DNA of 64,000 nucleotides from Actinoplanes sp. NBC_00393 (GCF_036053395.1 NZ_CP107942.1:2322501-2386500), one strand, 5' to 3'; positions 1 through 8,448 are shown, numbered from the stretch's first letter. Notes: generated by a model from the letters alone, not told the origin. Program-made: numbers and translations.

Positions 1-1
1 C

Positions 2-226
2 CGCGCGATCACCTACAACAAGGAGGAACGCAACCTCGACGTCACCCCCTTCACCGATCAGGTCACCGAGAAGACGACGTTCCTGTTCCCGGTGACCACC
101 AACGCCGCCGACATCACCGCGCTGCTGGTCCCGCGGCTCGACGCCGTCTACCTCGGCGAGGAGCCGGTGTCGTCGCTCACCACGCTCAACGACCAGCTCA
201 ACGCCCTGTTCGAGGTAGCCCAGTGA
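2..226 (+). CDS. C-terminal end of a probable ABC sugar-binding protein (partial)
   Basis: A frame open from the left edge runs to a TGA at 224-226 and gives the last 74 residues of a protein that starts outside the window. Its closing helix (TTLNDQLNALFEVAQ) resembles the C-terminal helix of family 1 extracellular solute-binding proteins. That would fit the alpha-galactosidase next to it, as such proteins often sit in oligosaccharide uptake operons. The stop overlaps the GTG start of the next gene by 3 bases, so the two are probably translationally coupled. No diagnostic motif lies in the visible part, so the family is inferred from fold-like features and context. Confidence 0.45.
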   Translation, partial: RAITYNKEERNLDVTPFTDQVTEKTTFLFPVTTNAADITALLVPRLDAVYLGEEPVSSLTTLNDQLNALFEVAQ

Positions 227-2340
227 AGCCGCTGCACTGGCGGGCCGCCGGGGTCAGCCTGGTGCTGGACTGCGCCGGGCCCCGGCTGCCCCGGGTGCTG
301 CACTGGGGCGCCGATCTGGGCGCCGCCGGCGATCTGACCGGCCTGGCGGTCACCGCGATCCCGCAGCCGGCCGCCAACACCACCGACGAGGTCGTGCCGG
401 TGAGCCTGCTGCCGGAACAGTCGGCGGGCTGGCTCGGCACGCCCGGGCTGACCGGGCACCGCGACGGCGCGGCGTTCTCCACGTGCTTCACCGTCTTCGA
501 CGTGACTGAGCCGGCGGCCCGGCGGCTGACGGTGACCGCTCGTGACAGCGCGGCCGCGCTCTCCCTGCTGCTGGACGTGGAGATGACGGAATCCGGGCTG
601 ATCCGGCAGCGGGCCACGCTCACCAACGACGATCCGGCCTCCCTCTTCACGCTCGACGGGCTGCTGCCCACCCTGCCGGTGCCGGCCGAGGCCACCGAAC
701 TGCTCGACTTCACCGGCCGCCACCTGCGCGAACGCATTCCGCAACGGCAGCCGTTCAGCGTCGGCACCCGGCTGCGCGACAACCGGCGCGGCCGCACCGG
801 CGCCGACGCGACCATCATCCTGGCTGCCGGAACCCCCGGCTTCAGCTTCGGCGCCGACGAGGTGTGGGGCGTCCATGTGGGATGGAGCGGCAATCACCGT
901 ACGCTCGCCGAGCGCACCCCCACCGGAGTGTCGCTGCTCGGCGGCGGCGAACTCCTGCTGGCCGGGGAGGTCCGGTTGCCGCCCGGCGGCACCTACCGGA
1001 CCCCGTGGCTGTACGGCTCCTACGGCCACGGCCTCGACGAATTGTCCGCCCGGTTCCACCGCTACCTGCGCGCGCGGCCACAGCACCCGCGCTCACCGCG
1101 CCCGGTCATCATCAACACGTGGGAGGCCGTCTACTTCGACCACGACCTGACCAAGCTGACCGCCCTGGCCGACGCCGCCGCGCAGGTCGGCGTCGAGCGG
1201 TTCGTCCTCGACGACGGCTGGTTCCGGCACCGCCGCAACGACCACGCCGGGCTCGGCGACTGGTACACCGACGACACGGTCTGGCCGAAGGGCCTGCACC
1301 CGCTCGTCGACCACGTGCGCCGGCTCGGCATGCAGTTCGGCCTCTGGGTCGAGCCGGAGATGGTCAACCCGGACTCGGACCTGGCCCGCGCCCACCCCGA
1401 CTGGATCATGGCGACCGGCGGTCGCCGCCCACCGGAGGCCCGCCACCAGCAGGTTCTGGACCTCGGGCACGAGCCGGCCTACGAATATCTGCTCACCCGG
1501 CTGGACGCGCTGCTGTCCGAGTACGACATCGCGTACCTGAAGTGGGACCACAACCGCGACCTGATCGAGGCCGGTCACTCGCCCGGCGGTGAGGCCGGTG
1601 TGCACAGCCAGACCCGGCAGCTCTACCGGCTCCTGGACGAACTGCGCGACCGGCACCCCGGCGTGGAGATCGAGTCCTGCGCGTCCGGCGGCTCCCGGGT
1701 CGACCTGGGCATCCTGGAACGCACCGACCGGGTCTGGACCAGTGACTGCAACGACGCGCTGGAACGCCAGGCCATCCAGCGCTGGACCGGCATGCTGCTG
1801 CCACCGGAGATGATCGGCGCGCACGTCGGGCCGACCGTCGCGCACACCACCGGCCGCACGCACACCCTCGACTTCCGGGCCGGGACCGCGCTGTTCGGCC
1901 ACTTCGGCATCGAATGGGACCTGACCGCGGCGAGCGCGGCCGACCGCGACCGGCTGGCCGCCTGGATCCGGCTCTACCAGCAGCTGCGCGGGCTGCTGCA
2001 CAGCGGCACGGTGGTGCGCGGCGATCACCCGGATTCGTCGCTGTGGGTGCACGGGGTGGTCGCCGAGGACCGCTCGGAGGCCGTGTACGCCCTGGTCAGC
2101 GTGGCCACCGGGGTGTGGTCGCCGCCCGGGCGGGTACGCCTGCCCGGCCTCGAGCCGGGCGCCACGTACCGGATCGCCCCGTTGCCGCCGGGCGATCAGG
2201 TGCACGGCCCCACCCTTTCCCCGCTGCCGTGGTGGGCCGATGGCGCCGAGCTGACCGGGCGCACCCTCGAGGTCGCCGGCGTGCATGCCCCGGCGCTGTT
2301 CCCGGAGCGGCTGGTGCTGGTGCGGGCCACCCGGCGCTGA
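223..2340 (+). CDS. Alpha-galactosidase, glycoside hydrolase family 36
   Basis: A 705-residue cytoplasmic-type enzyme (no signal peptide) that should remove terminal alpha-1,6-galactose from raffinose-family sugars or galactomannan fragments. The N-terminal half (about 1-300) is the beta-supersandwich of GH36. The barrel carries VLDDGWF, GLWVEPEMVNPDSDL and YLKWDHNRD, where D442 is the nucleophile. CASGGSRVD and WTSDCND follow, with D508 as acid/base. Length is normal for bacterial GH36. The GTG start overlaps the upstream stop, so it is the distal gene of a sugar-uptake operon. The stop codon sits in the loop of a strong hairpin shared with the convergent cellulase gene. Substrate beyond alpha-galactosides cannot be read from sequence. 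Confidence 0.93.
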   Translation: MKPLHWRAAGVSLVLDCAGPRLPRVLHWGADLGAAGDLTGLAVTAIPQPAANTTDEVVPVSLLPEQSAGWLGTPGLTGHRDGAAFSTCFTVFDVTEPAARRLTVTARDSAAALSLLLDVEMTESGLIRQRATLTNDDPASLFTLDGLLPTLPVPAEATELLDFTGRHLRERIPQRQPFSVGTRLRDNRRGRTGADATIILAAGTPGFSFGADEVWGVHVGWSGNHRTLAERTPTGVSLLGGGELLLAGEVRLPPGGTYRTPWLYGSYGHGLDELSARFHRYLRARPQHPRSPRPVIINTWEAVYFDHDLTKLTALADAAAQVGVERFVLDDGWFRHRRNDHAGLGDWYTDDTVWPKGLHPLVDHVRRLGMQFGLWVEPEMVNPDSDLARAHPDWIMATGGRRPPEARHQQVLDLGHEPAYEYLLTRLDALLSEYDIAYLKWDHNRDLIEAGHSPGGEAGVHSQTRQLYRLLDELRDRHPGVEIESCASGGSRVDLGILERTDRVWTSDCNDALERQAIQRWTGMLLPPEMIGAHVGPTVAHTTGRTHTLDFRAGTALFGHFGIEWDLTAASAADRDRLAAWIRLYQQLRGLLHSGTVVRGDHPDSSLWVHGVVAEDRSEAVYALVSVATGVWSPPGRVRLPGLEPGATYRIAPLPPGDQVHGPTLSPLPWWADGAELTGRTLEVAGVHAPALFPERLVLVRATRR

Positions 2341-2353
2341 CGCCGGGTGGCCC
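2324..2353. terminator. Bidirectional hairpin terminator
   Basis: A perfect 13-bp stem (arm GGGCCACCCGGCG) with loop CTGA lies between the convergent alpha-galactosidase and GH5 genes. The alpha-galactosidase TGA stop is in the loop. There is no long T-run on either strand, as is common for high-GC actinomycete terminators. Confidence 0.7.
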
Positions 2354-2359
2354 GCCGGG

Positions 2360-4408
2360 TCAGCCCGCGGTGCCGGTCACCGTGGTGCCGGCCCGGGTGA
2401 TGGCGTACGTGAGCTTCGCGCCGCTCCAGAAGTGGAAGGTGAGCGTCACCGGCCCGTCGTTGACCTCGGCGAAGAACTCCGGCTTCAGGATGATCGTGCC
2501 GGCGGTGTAGTCGGGCTGGAAGTGCGTCCAGAACTCCTTGTACGACGTCCAGCTCGCCGGCCCGGCGTTGCTGCCGTCGGCGTACTTGGCTTCCATGGTG
2601 GCCAGCTGGTCACCGCGGAACTGGGTGGGGATGGCGAACGAGCTGGTGGTGCCGGTGGTGTTCGCCTGGGCCGGGGGGTCGGAGCTGATGATGCTGATCG
2701 GCCACGGCACCCCGGCGGAGAACCGGGCCTCCAGGGTGGCGTTGACCCCGTACGCCCGGTCGCCGGCCAGCCGCGTCACGGCCGCCGCGGTCAGGGTGAG
2801 CGTGCTGCCGGACACCGTGTAGTCGCTGCCCTGGACCAACCGGGTGCCGCCCTGCCACAGGCCCTCGAACGTGGTGCCGTTGAGATTCAGGGTCAGCGTC
2901 TTCGCGGTGATCGCGCCGGTACGCGGCACGTACACCTGGTCGGAGGACGCGGTGCCGGAGCGGGTCGTCCAGCCGGCCTTCATCATGGCGAACACGCCCG
3001 GGTCCCGCTGCTGCAGCGTGCTGCGGTTGAGGAACTGGCCGGCGTCCCAGACCATCGTGGTCAGGTCCCGGATCCGGGCGTGGTAGCTGAACGCCTCGAT
3101 GAACTTGAGGAACTCGCCGCGCTCGATCACCCCGGGCCGGTTGTGGTCCCAGTTGAGCAGCGCCCATTCGCCGACGATGACCGGGATGCCGCGCTCCACG
3201 AAACTGTCGTGCACCCGGTCGAAGGTGCTGATCAGGTCCTGCTCGACCTCGGCGTTGTACCGGGTGCCGCCGGCGATGTTGACGCTGAACGGCCAGAACC
3301 CGTAGAAGTGCACGGTCGCGGCCAGATTCGGGTCGTCCAGCTCGTCGAAGGTGGCGTTCAGCGCGTCCAGCCGGCCCTGGTCGGCGTTGGTGTACAGGGT
3401 CGGCAGCACCAGCAGCCGGGTGGCGTTGGCGCCGCCGGAAGAGCGCACCATCCGTACGAAAGAGGTGTTCAATTCGTCGAGCAGCCGGTAGTTCTCCGCG
3501 TCGTCGGCGGTGCCGGTGAACGTCGGCTCGTTGATGCTCTCGAACACCAGCTTCGGCGAGTGATCGCGGAACGTGCTGCTGAGCTGGGTCCACAGCTTCG
3601 TGTAGCGGTTCGCCACCGTGGTCCGGTCGGTGGGGTACGTGTTGATCCACTGCCAGGAGTCGTGATGCAGATTGATCATCACGTAGAAGCCCTCGGCCAG
3701 GGACCAGTCGACGATCTGCTTGACCCGGTTCAGCCAGGCCGCGTCGATCGTGTAGTCCGGCGCCGGGCCGTGGTGGTTGCTCCAGGTGACCGGCAGCCGG
3801 ATGCTGTTGTAGCCCTGCGAGCGCACGTGCCGCAGCAGCGCCTGGGTGGTCAGCGGGTTGCCCCAGGCGGTCTCGTCGGGGATCGCGTCGAGCGTGTTGC
3901 CCAGGTTCCAGCCGGGCTGCATCGCGGCCACGGTCGCCGCGGCGTCGGCCGGCGGCACCGAGGTCGACGGGGACGGCGACGGCGAGGTGGGCACTGTTCC
4001 GGTGCAGGCGGTGCCGTTGAGGGCGAACGAATCCGGCACCGGGTTGCTGCCCGACCAGGACCCGTTGAAGCCGAAGGACACGCTCGCGCCGGTCGCGATC
4101 GCCGCGTTGTAGCTCGCGTTGGTGGCGGTGACCCGGTGCCCGGTCGCGGTGGCCGTCGCGTTCCAGGCCTGGGTGACCTTCTGGCCGGCCGGGAACGTCC
4201 ACTCCAGCCGCCAGCCGTTGACCGCGTCGCCGAGGTTGGCGACGGTGACGTTCGCGGTGAAGCCACCCTGCCACTGCGCGGCGACGGTGTACGTCACCCG
4301 GCACCCGGCCGCCGCGTACGCGCTGATCGCGGTCATCATCCAGGCCACCAGCAGGGCGGCCACGCCGCCCGCGACCAGGGCGGATCGTCGTGGTATCTGT
4401 CGCATCAT
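2360..4408 (-). CDS. Secreted multidomain endoglucanase CBM2-GH5-X2-CBM46
   Basis: 682 residues. A signal peptide (about 1-33, hydrophobic core then AYAAAG) precedes a CBM2 cellulose-binding domain (about 35-135), a short Ser/Pro/Thr linker (about 140-155) and a GH5 barrel (about 156-480). E294 in SINEP is the acid/base and E414 in VIVGEWALLN the nucleophile. The remaining 200 residues (about 490-680) match the X2-like immunoglobulin module plus CBM46 seen after GH5 subfamily 4 enzymes such as Bacillus halodurans Cel5B. Expected role is extracellular cleavage of beta-1,4-glucans, possibly xyloglucan or mixed-linkage glucan. It starts 15 bp after the LPMO gene on the same strand, so the two form an operon. 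An oxidative and a hydrolytic cellulose enzyme are thus co-expressed. Confidence 0.92.
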   Translation of the reverse strand: MMRQIPRRSALVAGGVAALLVAWMMTAISAYAAAGCRVTYTVAAQWQGGFTANVTVANLGDAVNGWRLEWTFPAGQKVTQAWNATATATGHRVTATNASYNAAIATGASVSFGFNGSWSGSNPVPDSFALNGTACTGTVPTSPSPSPSTSVPPADAAATVAAMQPGWNLGNTLDAIPDETAWGNPLTTQALLRHVRSQGYNSIRLPVTWSNHHGPAPDYTIDAAWLNRVKQIVDWSLAEGFYVMINLHHDSWQWINTYPTDRTTVANRYTKLWTQLSSTFRDHSPKLVFESINEPTFTGTADDAENYRLLDELNTSFVRMVRSSGGANATRLLVLPTLYTNADQGRLDALNATFDELDDPNLAATVHFYGFWPFSVNIAGGTRYNAEVEQDLISTFDRVHDSFVERGIPVIVGEWALLNWDHNRPGVIERGEFLKFIEAFSYHARIRDLTTMVWDAGQFLNRSTLQQRDPGVFAMMKAGWTTRSGTASSDQVYVPRTGAITAKTLTLNLNGTTFEGLWQGGTRLVQGSDYTVSGSTLTLTAAAVTRLAGDRAYGVNATLEARFSAGVPWPISIISSDPPAQANTTGTTSSFAIPTQFRGDQLATMEAKYADGSNAGPASWTSYKEFWTHFQPDYTAGTIILKPEFFAEVNDGPVTLTFHFWSGAKLTYAITRAGTTVTGTAG

Positions 4409-4423
4409 CGGTACGGGCTCCTT

Positions 4424-5461
4424 CTACCGGGCGGTTGCGGTGCAGCTGAGGGCGGGTGCGCCGTTGACGCCGAGCCAGGTGCCCATCACCCCGAAGGAGG
4501 CTGTGGCACCGGCGGCGAGGTCGCCGTTGTAGCCGACGTTGCGGGCGGTCACCCGTGGACCGTCCGAGGTGACCTGGGCGTTCCACGACTGGCCGACGGT
4601 CTGCCCGTCCGGGAACACCAGCGTCACTGTCCAACCGCGGATCGCGGCCTGACCGGCGGTCACCGTGACGTCGCCCTGGAAGCCGCCGGCCCACTGCCCG
4701 GCGGCCGACCAGCGGGCCGTGCAGCCGTCGTTCTCGCCCGGCGGCGGGGGCGGGGGCGTCGTCGGGTCCGGGGTCCCGCCGGGGAATCGGACGTCGGAGC
4801 ACATGTAGTAGTTCTGGTCGGCGTGGCCGGCGCGCCAGACGGCGAACACGATGTGCCGGCCGGTGCGGCCGGGGGCGCTGATCTCGTACGAGTAGGAGAC
4901 GCCGTTCAGGATCGGGTCGGTCGTGGTCGGGCCCTCGGCCGGGAACGGGCCGGTGTCCTTGACCAGTTCCAGGTCGCTCCAGCGCAGCCGCTGGGTCAGC
5001 GGGTCGAAGCCCTGCTTGGACACGTAGATGCGGACGTACGCGGCGCCGTGCCGGGCCTGGTCGTGCATCGTCCAGGTGAAGGTGTTCGCCACGTCCCGGG
5101 CCCGCCACCGGCCCGGGGTGTCCAGGGCGGCGTAGGTCGGGTCGCCACCGCCGCACAGCTGCCCGTCCGGGACCCGCGCCGGGTGATCGTCGCGGACGTT
5201 GTCCTGGATGAGACCGTTCCAGGTCCACATCGCGGCCGGGTTGCCCTGCCAGGCCTGCCAGCACATCGGATCCTGGGTGGCCATGATCGGGTTCTGCCAG
5301 TCGGTGTCCCACCGGCGGGCGCACTCGTAGTGACGCGACGGCGGGTCGATCGCCGATCCATGCGCCTCGGCGGGCCGGGCGTCGATCAGCAGGAAGGTGA
5401 GCAGGGACAGGGCGATGGCCGCGATGGTGATTCGCCTTCGCGGCGTGGCTAATGAGGACAC
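4424..5461 (-). CDS. Secreted lytic polysaccharide monooxygenase AA10 with CBM2
   Basis: 345 residues. The signal peptide ends in AEA and cleavage exposes H34 (HGSAIDPPSRHY), the N-terminal histidine of the copper histidine brace. The second brace histidine is H138 in HDQARHGAAYVRIYVSK. The AA10 domain spans about 34-227. A Pro/Thr linker with a run of seven prolines leads to a C-terminal CBM2 (about 243-345). The order and the DQNYYMCSDVRF motif match cellulose-active actinomycete AA10 enzymes. The axial copper position appears to be Tyr (Y218) where most AA10 enzymes have Phe. It is first gene of an operon with the GH5 endoglucanase and divergent from the GH43 gene, with xylan-operator-like boxes in between. 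Confidence 0.93.
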   Translation of the reverse strand: MSSLATPRRRITIAAIALSLLTFLLIDARPAEAHGSAIDPPSRHYECARRWDTDWQNPIMATQDPMCWQAWQGNPAAMWTWNGLIQDNVRDDHPARVPDGQLCGGGDPTYAALDTPGRWRARDVANTFTWTMHDQARHGAAYVRIYVSKQGFDPLTQRLRWSDLELVKDTGPFPAEGPTTTDPILNGVSYSYEISAPGRTGRHIVFAVWRAGHADQNYYMCSDVRFPGGTPDPTTPPPPPPGENDGCTARWSAAGQWAGGFQGDVTVTAGQAAIRGWTVTLVFPDGQTVGQSWNAQVTSDGPRVTARNVGYNGDLAAGATASFGVMGTWLGVNGAPALSCTATAR

Positions 5462-5548
5462 GGAGCCTCCAGCACTCGGTGCGGGTGTGTGGGTGCGGAT
5501 GCTTGCCTCGGCATCCGCGGAAACGCTGCGCGGCTCCTCGCAACGCTT

Positions 5549-5558
5549 CGAAACTTTC
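5549..5558. promoter_or_regulatory. Putative LacI-type operator, box 1 (CGAAACTTTC)
   Basis: CGAAACTTTC matches 10 of 11 bases of CGAAACTTTCG, the palindromic element described upstream of actinomycete xylan-degradation genes and bound by LacI-family repressors. It lies 88 bp before the LPMO start and is repeated as GAAACTTTC at 5649-5657. The LacI regulator two genes downstream is the obvious candidate ligand sensor. Binding is inferred. Confidence 0.5.
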
Positions 5559-5588
5559 TGGGCGGGACACTACGTGTTTCGAAGACGG

Positions 5589-5610
5589 CAGTCAATGAAA
5601 GCATTGACTG
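5589..5610. promoter_or_regulatory. Perfect 9-bp inverted repeat between LPMO and GH43 genes
   Basis: Arms CAGTCAATG and CATTGACTG are separated by AAAG. The pair lies between the two GAAACTTTC boxes in the divergent LPMO/GH43 promoter region. It is AT-richer than its surroundings, which suits a protein-binding site better than a terminator. The binding protein is unknown. Confidence 0.45.
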
Positions 5611-5648
5611 AGGTGGACGAATGCGCATACGGTCCGACAACGTCACCT

Positions 5649-5657
5649 GAAACTTTC
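5649..5657. promoter_or_regulatory. Putative LacI-type operator, box 2 (GAAACTTTC)
   Basis: Second copy of GAAACTTTC, ending 3 nt before the GGAGG ribosome-binding site (5661-5665) of the GH43 gene. A repressor here would block transcription of the GH43-lacI pair. Confidence 0.5.
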
Positions 5658-5672
5658 TTCGGAGGCTCGACG

Positions 5673-7118
5673 TTGGCCAGCCCTGTACTGCCCGGCTTCT
5701 ATCCGGACCCGAGCATCTGCCGGGTGGGCGAGGACTACTACCTCGTCTGCTCCAGCTTCGAGTACTTTCCCGGTCTGCCGGTCTTCCACAGCCGCGACCT
5801 GCTGAACTGGACGCAGCTCGGCAACGCCCTCGACCGGCCGGAGCAGCTGCGCCTGCCGGCGGGCACGACGTCGTCCGGCGGGCTCTACGCGCCGACGCTG
5901 CGGCATCACGACGGCCGCTTCCACCTGATCGTCACGAACGTCAACGACGGTGGCAACAAGCTCTACACCGCCACCGACCCGGCTGGCCCGTGGTCCGACC
6001 CGATCCCGCTGCGGGGAGTGCCCGGCATCGACCCGGACCTGGCGTGGGACGAGGACGGCAACTGTTACTGCACCGTCGCCGGGGTCAGCCAGGTGCGCCT
6101 CGATCCCCGCACGGGCGAGACGCTCGGTTCCCCGTACCCCATCTGGTCCGGATCCCCGGCGGCCAAGGCGCCCGAGGCGCCGCACCTGTACCGCATCGGT
6201 GAGTACTGGTATCTGGTGATCGCCGAAGGCGGCACCGAACGCTGCCACAGCGTCGCGGTCGCGCGCGGCCGCACCCCGGCCGGGCCGTTCGAGCCGTGCC
6301 CGGCCAACCCGATCCTGACCCACCGCGGCACCGACCACCCGGTCCAGAACACCGGGCACGCCGACCTGGTCCAGGCCCCGGACGGCTCGTGGTGGATGGT
6401 GCTGCTCGGCGCGCGGCCGCGCGGTGGCACGCCCGGCTGGCACGTGCTCGGCCGCGAGACGTTCCTGGCGCCGGTCACCTGGGTCGATGACTGGCCGGTC
6501 GTCGGAGAGCTCACCGCATCAAAACCCGGCATCGGTACGCGCAGCCACGACGACTTCGACACCGCCGACCTGCACCCGCGCTGGATCTCGCCGCGGCACC
6601 GGCCCGTCGAGCGGTACACCACCAAGGACCGCAGCGGGTGGCTGACCCTGCACGCCGGGCCCGGCACCCTCGACGACCTGGACGTCACCTTCCTCGGGCT
6701 GCGGCAGCAGGATCACACCTGCCGGATCCGGGTCCGTCTCGACGCCTCCGAAGGCCGTGGTGGGCTGGCTGTCCGGCTCGACGAACGCCACCACTACGAG
6801 GTGGAGGCGGCCGCGGGCCACGTCGCGGCGCGGGCCCGGATCGGGCCGCTCAGATCTGTCGCCGGCGACCGGGAAGTGCCCGACGGCCCGGTCGTCCTGC
6901 GGATCGACATCACCCCCGCACCTGTGCAGGATCCGCGGGACGGCCCGGACACGGTCGTTCTCGGCGTCGAGGGGCCGGACGGCGTGTTCCACGTGCTCGC
7001 CGAGCTCGACGGCCGCTACCTGTCGACCGAGGTCGCCGGCGGATTCACCGGGCGGGTGATCGGCATGTACGCGGTCTCCGGCACGGTGCACTTCGACTGG
7101 CTGGACTACACGTCGTGA
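5673..7118 (+). CDS. GH43 beta-xylosidase / alpha-L-arabinofuranosidase
   Basis: I place the start at TTG 5673, 7 nt after GGAGG, giving 481 residues beginning MASPVLPGFYPDPS. The open frame extends further upstream but would read through the promoter. The five-blade propeller (about 1-310) has the GH43 base D12 in FYPDPS, the pKa-tuning Asp in GIDPDLAWDEDG and the acid Glu in APEAPHLY. The C-terminal 170 residues form the beta-sandwich of GH43 subfamilies 11/12. There is no signal peptide, so it should act inside the cell on imported xylo- or arabino-oligosaccharides. It is coupled by a GTGA overlap to a LacI regulator. Xylosidase versus arabinofuranosidase cannot be decided by eye. Confidence 0.88.
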   Translation: MASPVLPGFYPDPSICRVGEDYYLVCSSFEYFPGLPVFHSRDLLNWTQLGNALDRPEQLRLPAGTTSSGGLYAPTLRHHDGRFHLIVTNVNDGGNKLYTATDPAGPWSDPIPLRGVPGIDPDLAWDEDGNCYCTVAGVSQVRLDPRTGETLGSPYPIWSGSPAAKAPEAPHLYRIGEYWYLVIAEGGTERCHSVAVARGRTPAGPFEPCPANPILTHRGTDHPVQNTGHADLVQAPDGSWWMVLLGARPRGGTPGWHVLGRETFLAPVTWVDDWPVVGELTASKPGIGTRSHDDFDTADLHPRWISPRHRPVERYTTKDRSGWLTLHAGPGTLDDLDVTFLGLRQQDHTCRIRVRLDASEGRGGLAVRLDERHHYEVEAAAGHVAARARIGPLRSVAGDREVPDGPVVLRIDITPAPVQDPRDGPDTVVLGVEGPDGVFHVLAELDGRYLSTEVAGGFTGRVIGMYAVSGTVHFDWLDYTS

Positions 7119-8128
7119 GTGCGGGCGACCCGTCCCGGCCGGTGACGATCTCCTACATCGCGGAGACGGCCGGCGTCTCGGTGCCGACCGTCTCCAAGGT
7201 GATCAACGGGCGGTCCGGGGTGGCGGCGGACACCCGGGCCCGGGTCGAGGCGCTGATCAGCGCGTACGGCTACCGCAAATCCACCCCGCCGGCCCGCAGC
7301 AACACGCTCGAACTGGTCTTCGAGCAGATCGAAAGCCTGTGGGGCGTCGAGATCATCCGCGGGGTGCAGCAGGCCGCCCGCCGGCACCGGCTGGGCGTCG
7401 TGCTGTCCGAGTTCGGGCCGGACGGCAGCACCATCCGCTACTGGATCGACGGGGCGGTGTCGCGCCGGCCGGTGTGCGTGGTGACCGTCGCCCAGCTGTC
7501 CCGGCAGGAACGCGACCAGCTGCGGGCGCAGGGCATCCCGTTCGTGGTCTTCGACCCGACCTCCGAGCTGCCGGACGACGTGCCGTTCGTCGGGGCGACG
7601 AACTGGTCCGGCGGGCGGGCGGCCACCCGGCACCTGATCGACCTGGGGCACCGGCGGATCGCGATGGTCGGCGGGCCGGACCGGGTGTTGTTCTGCAGTG
7701 CGCGGTTCGACGGGTATCGGTCGGCGCTGGAGGCGGCGGGGCTCTCGGTGGATCCGGCGCTCGTCGTGCGTACCGATCTGACTCAGGAAGGCGGCCGGGA
7801 GGCTGCGCGTGACCTGCTTGCCCGGCCGGACCGGCCGACCGCCGTCTTTGCCTGCAACGACCTGCAGGCGCTGGGTGTCTATCAGGCGGCGCGGGAGGTG
7901 GGGCTGCGGATTCCGGACGAGCTGAGCGTGGTCGGGTTCGATGATCTGCCGGTGACCGAGCTGGTGGATCCGCCGTTGACCACGGTTCACCAGCCGCTTG
8001 CCGAGATGGCGGTGGCGGCCACCGAGATGGCGCTCGCCCTGGGGCGGGGGGAGAGCCCGGCGCAGATCGGGGTGGAACTGGCGACCACCCTCACCGTTCG
8101 GTCAAGTACGGGGCCGCCGGCACGGTAG
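7115..8128 (+). CDS. LacI-family transcriptional regulator of the GH43 operon
   Basis: GTG 7115 overlaps the GH43 stop by 4 bases and gives 337 residues. The N-terminal helix-turn-helix (VTISYIAETAGVSVPTVSKV, about 9-28) is followed by a hinge (ALISAYGYRKS) and a periplasmic-binding-like effector domain to the C-terminus (VVGFDDLPVTE, LTTVHQP typical). It is probably a sugar-responsive repressor of its own operon and perhaps of the divergent LPMO-GH5 pair, through the GAAACTTTC boxes upstream of GH43. The inducer is likely a xylose- or arabinose-containing sugar given the neighbour. That link is inferred from context. Confidence 0.9.
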   Translation: MSAGDPSRPVTISYIAETAGVSVPTVSKVINGRSGVAADTRARVEALISAYGYRKSTPPARSNTLELVFEQIESLWGVEIIRGVQQAARRHRLGVVLSEFGPDGSTIRYWIDGAVSRRPVCVVTVAQLSRQERDQLRAQGIPFVVFDPTSELPDDVPFVGATNWSGGRAATRHLIDLGHRRIAMVGGPDRVLFCSARFDGYRSALEAAGLSVDPALVVRTDLTQEGGREAARDLLARPDRPTAVFACNDLQALGVYQAAREVGLRIPDELSVVGFDDLPVTELVDPPLTTVHQPLAEMAVAATEMALALGRGESPAQIGVELATTLTVRSSTGPPAR

Positions 8129-8205
8129 GGAGCTTTCGGGGCCGGGGTCTCGCCGTCGTCCGTTTGTTCCAGAGCCGGCAGCCGACCGCTGCCGAATGCG
8201 GCCAT

Positions 8206-8275
8206 GCCCGCTGCGGGTGTTCCGGCGAAAGCGGCCACACCCGCAGCGGGTGTGCTTACACCCGCTGCGGGTGTG
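8206..8275. repeat. Cluster of three CACCCGC/GCGGGTG palindromes (REP-like), locus 1
   Basis: Three consecutive palindromes. The first is partial (CCCGC-T-GCGGG, 8207-8217). The second is CACACCCGC-A-GCGGGTGTG (8236-8254, 9-bp arms). The third is ACACCCGC-T-GCGGGTGT (8258-8274). The last two are joined by a 2-3 nt spacer. The same double unit recurs at 40,762-40,801 with the same spacing, so this is a dispersed element and not a unique operator. Confidence 0.7.
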
Positions 8276-8410
8276 CTGCCGTTTCGCAAACCATGCGACT
8301 CACGGGCAGCCGTAACTCCTCGCCGAACCCCCACGACCCGTTCGCAGACGCCGATACAGCGCCGGCGCCGGGCCGGTCACCGCTCGGCCCGGACCCGGCA
8401 TTCGCGATCT

Positions 8411-8448
8411 TGTGGACTTCCGGCACACCGTCATCGTGGAAGTCCACA
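8411..8448. promoter_or_regulatory. 11-bp inverted repeat upstream of chitinase
   Basis: Perfect arms TGTGGACTTCC and GGAAGTCCACA are separated by 16 nt, ending 55 bp before the chitinase ATG. A second weaker repeat, TTTAC-7 nt-GTAAA (8469-8485), lies closer to the gene. Either could be an operator. The first could also be the terminator of the lacI operon, but it has no T-run. Confidence 0.45.

Noticed and set aside
2285..5570. Very long open frames antisense to the GH5 and LPMO genes (up to 1055 codons)
   Set aside because: They arise from high GC codon bias. The opposite strand has signal peptides, catalytic motifs and domains in order, so these frames are shadows.
5397..5672. Extended N-terminus for the GH43 enzyme from an ATG at 5397
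   Set aside because: It would read through the LPMO promoter and operator boxes. TTG 5673 has GGAGG 7 nt upstream and gives the normal GH43 N-terminus.
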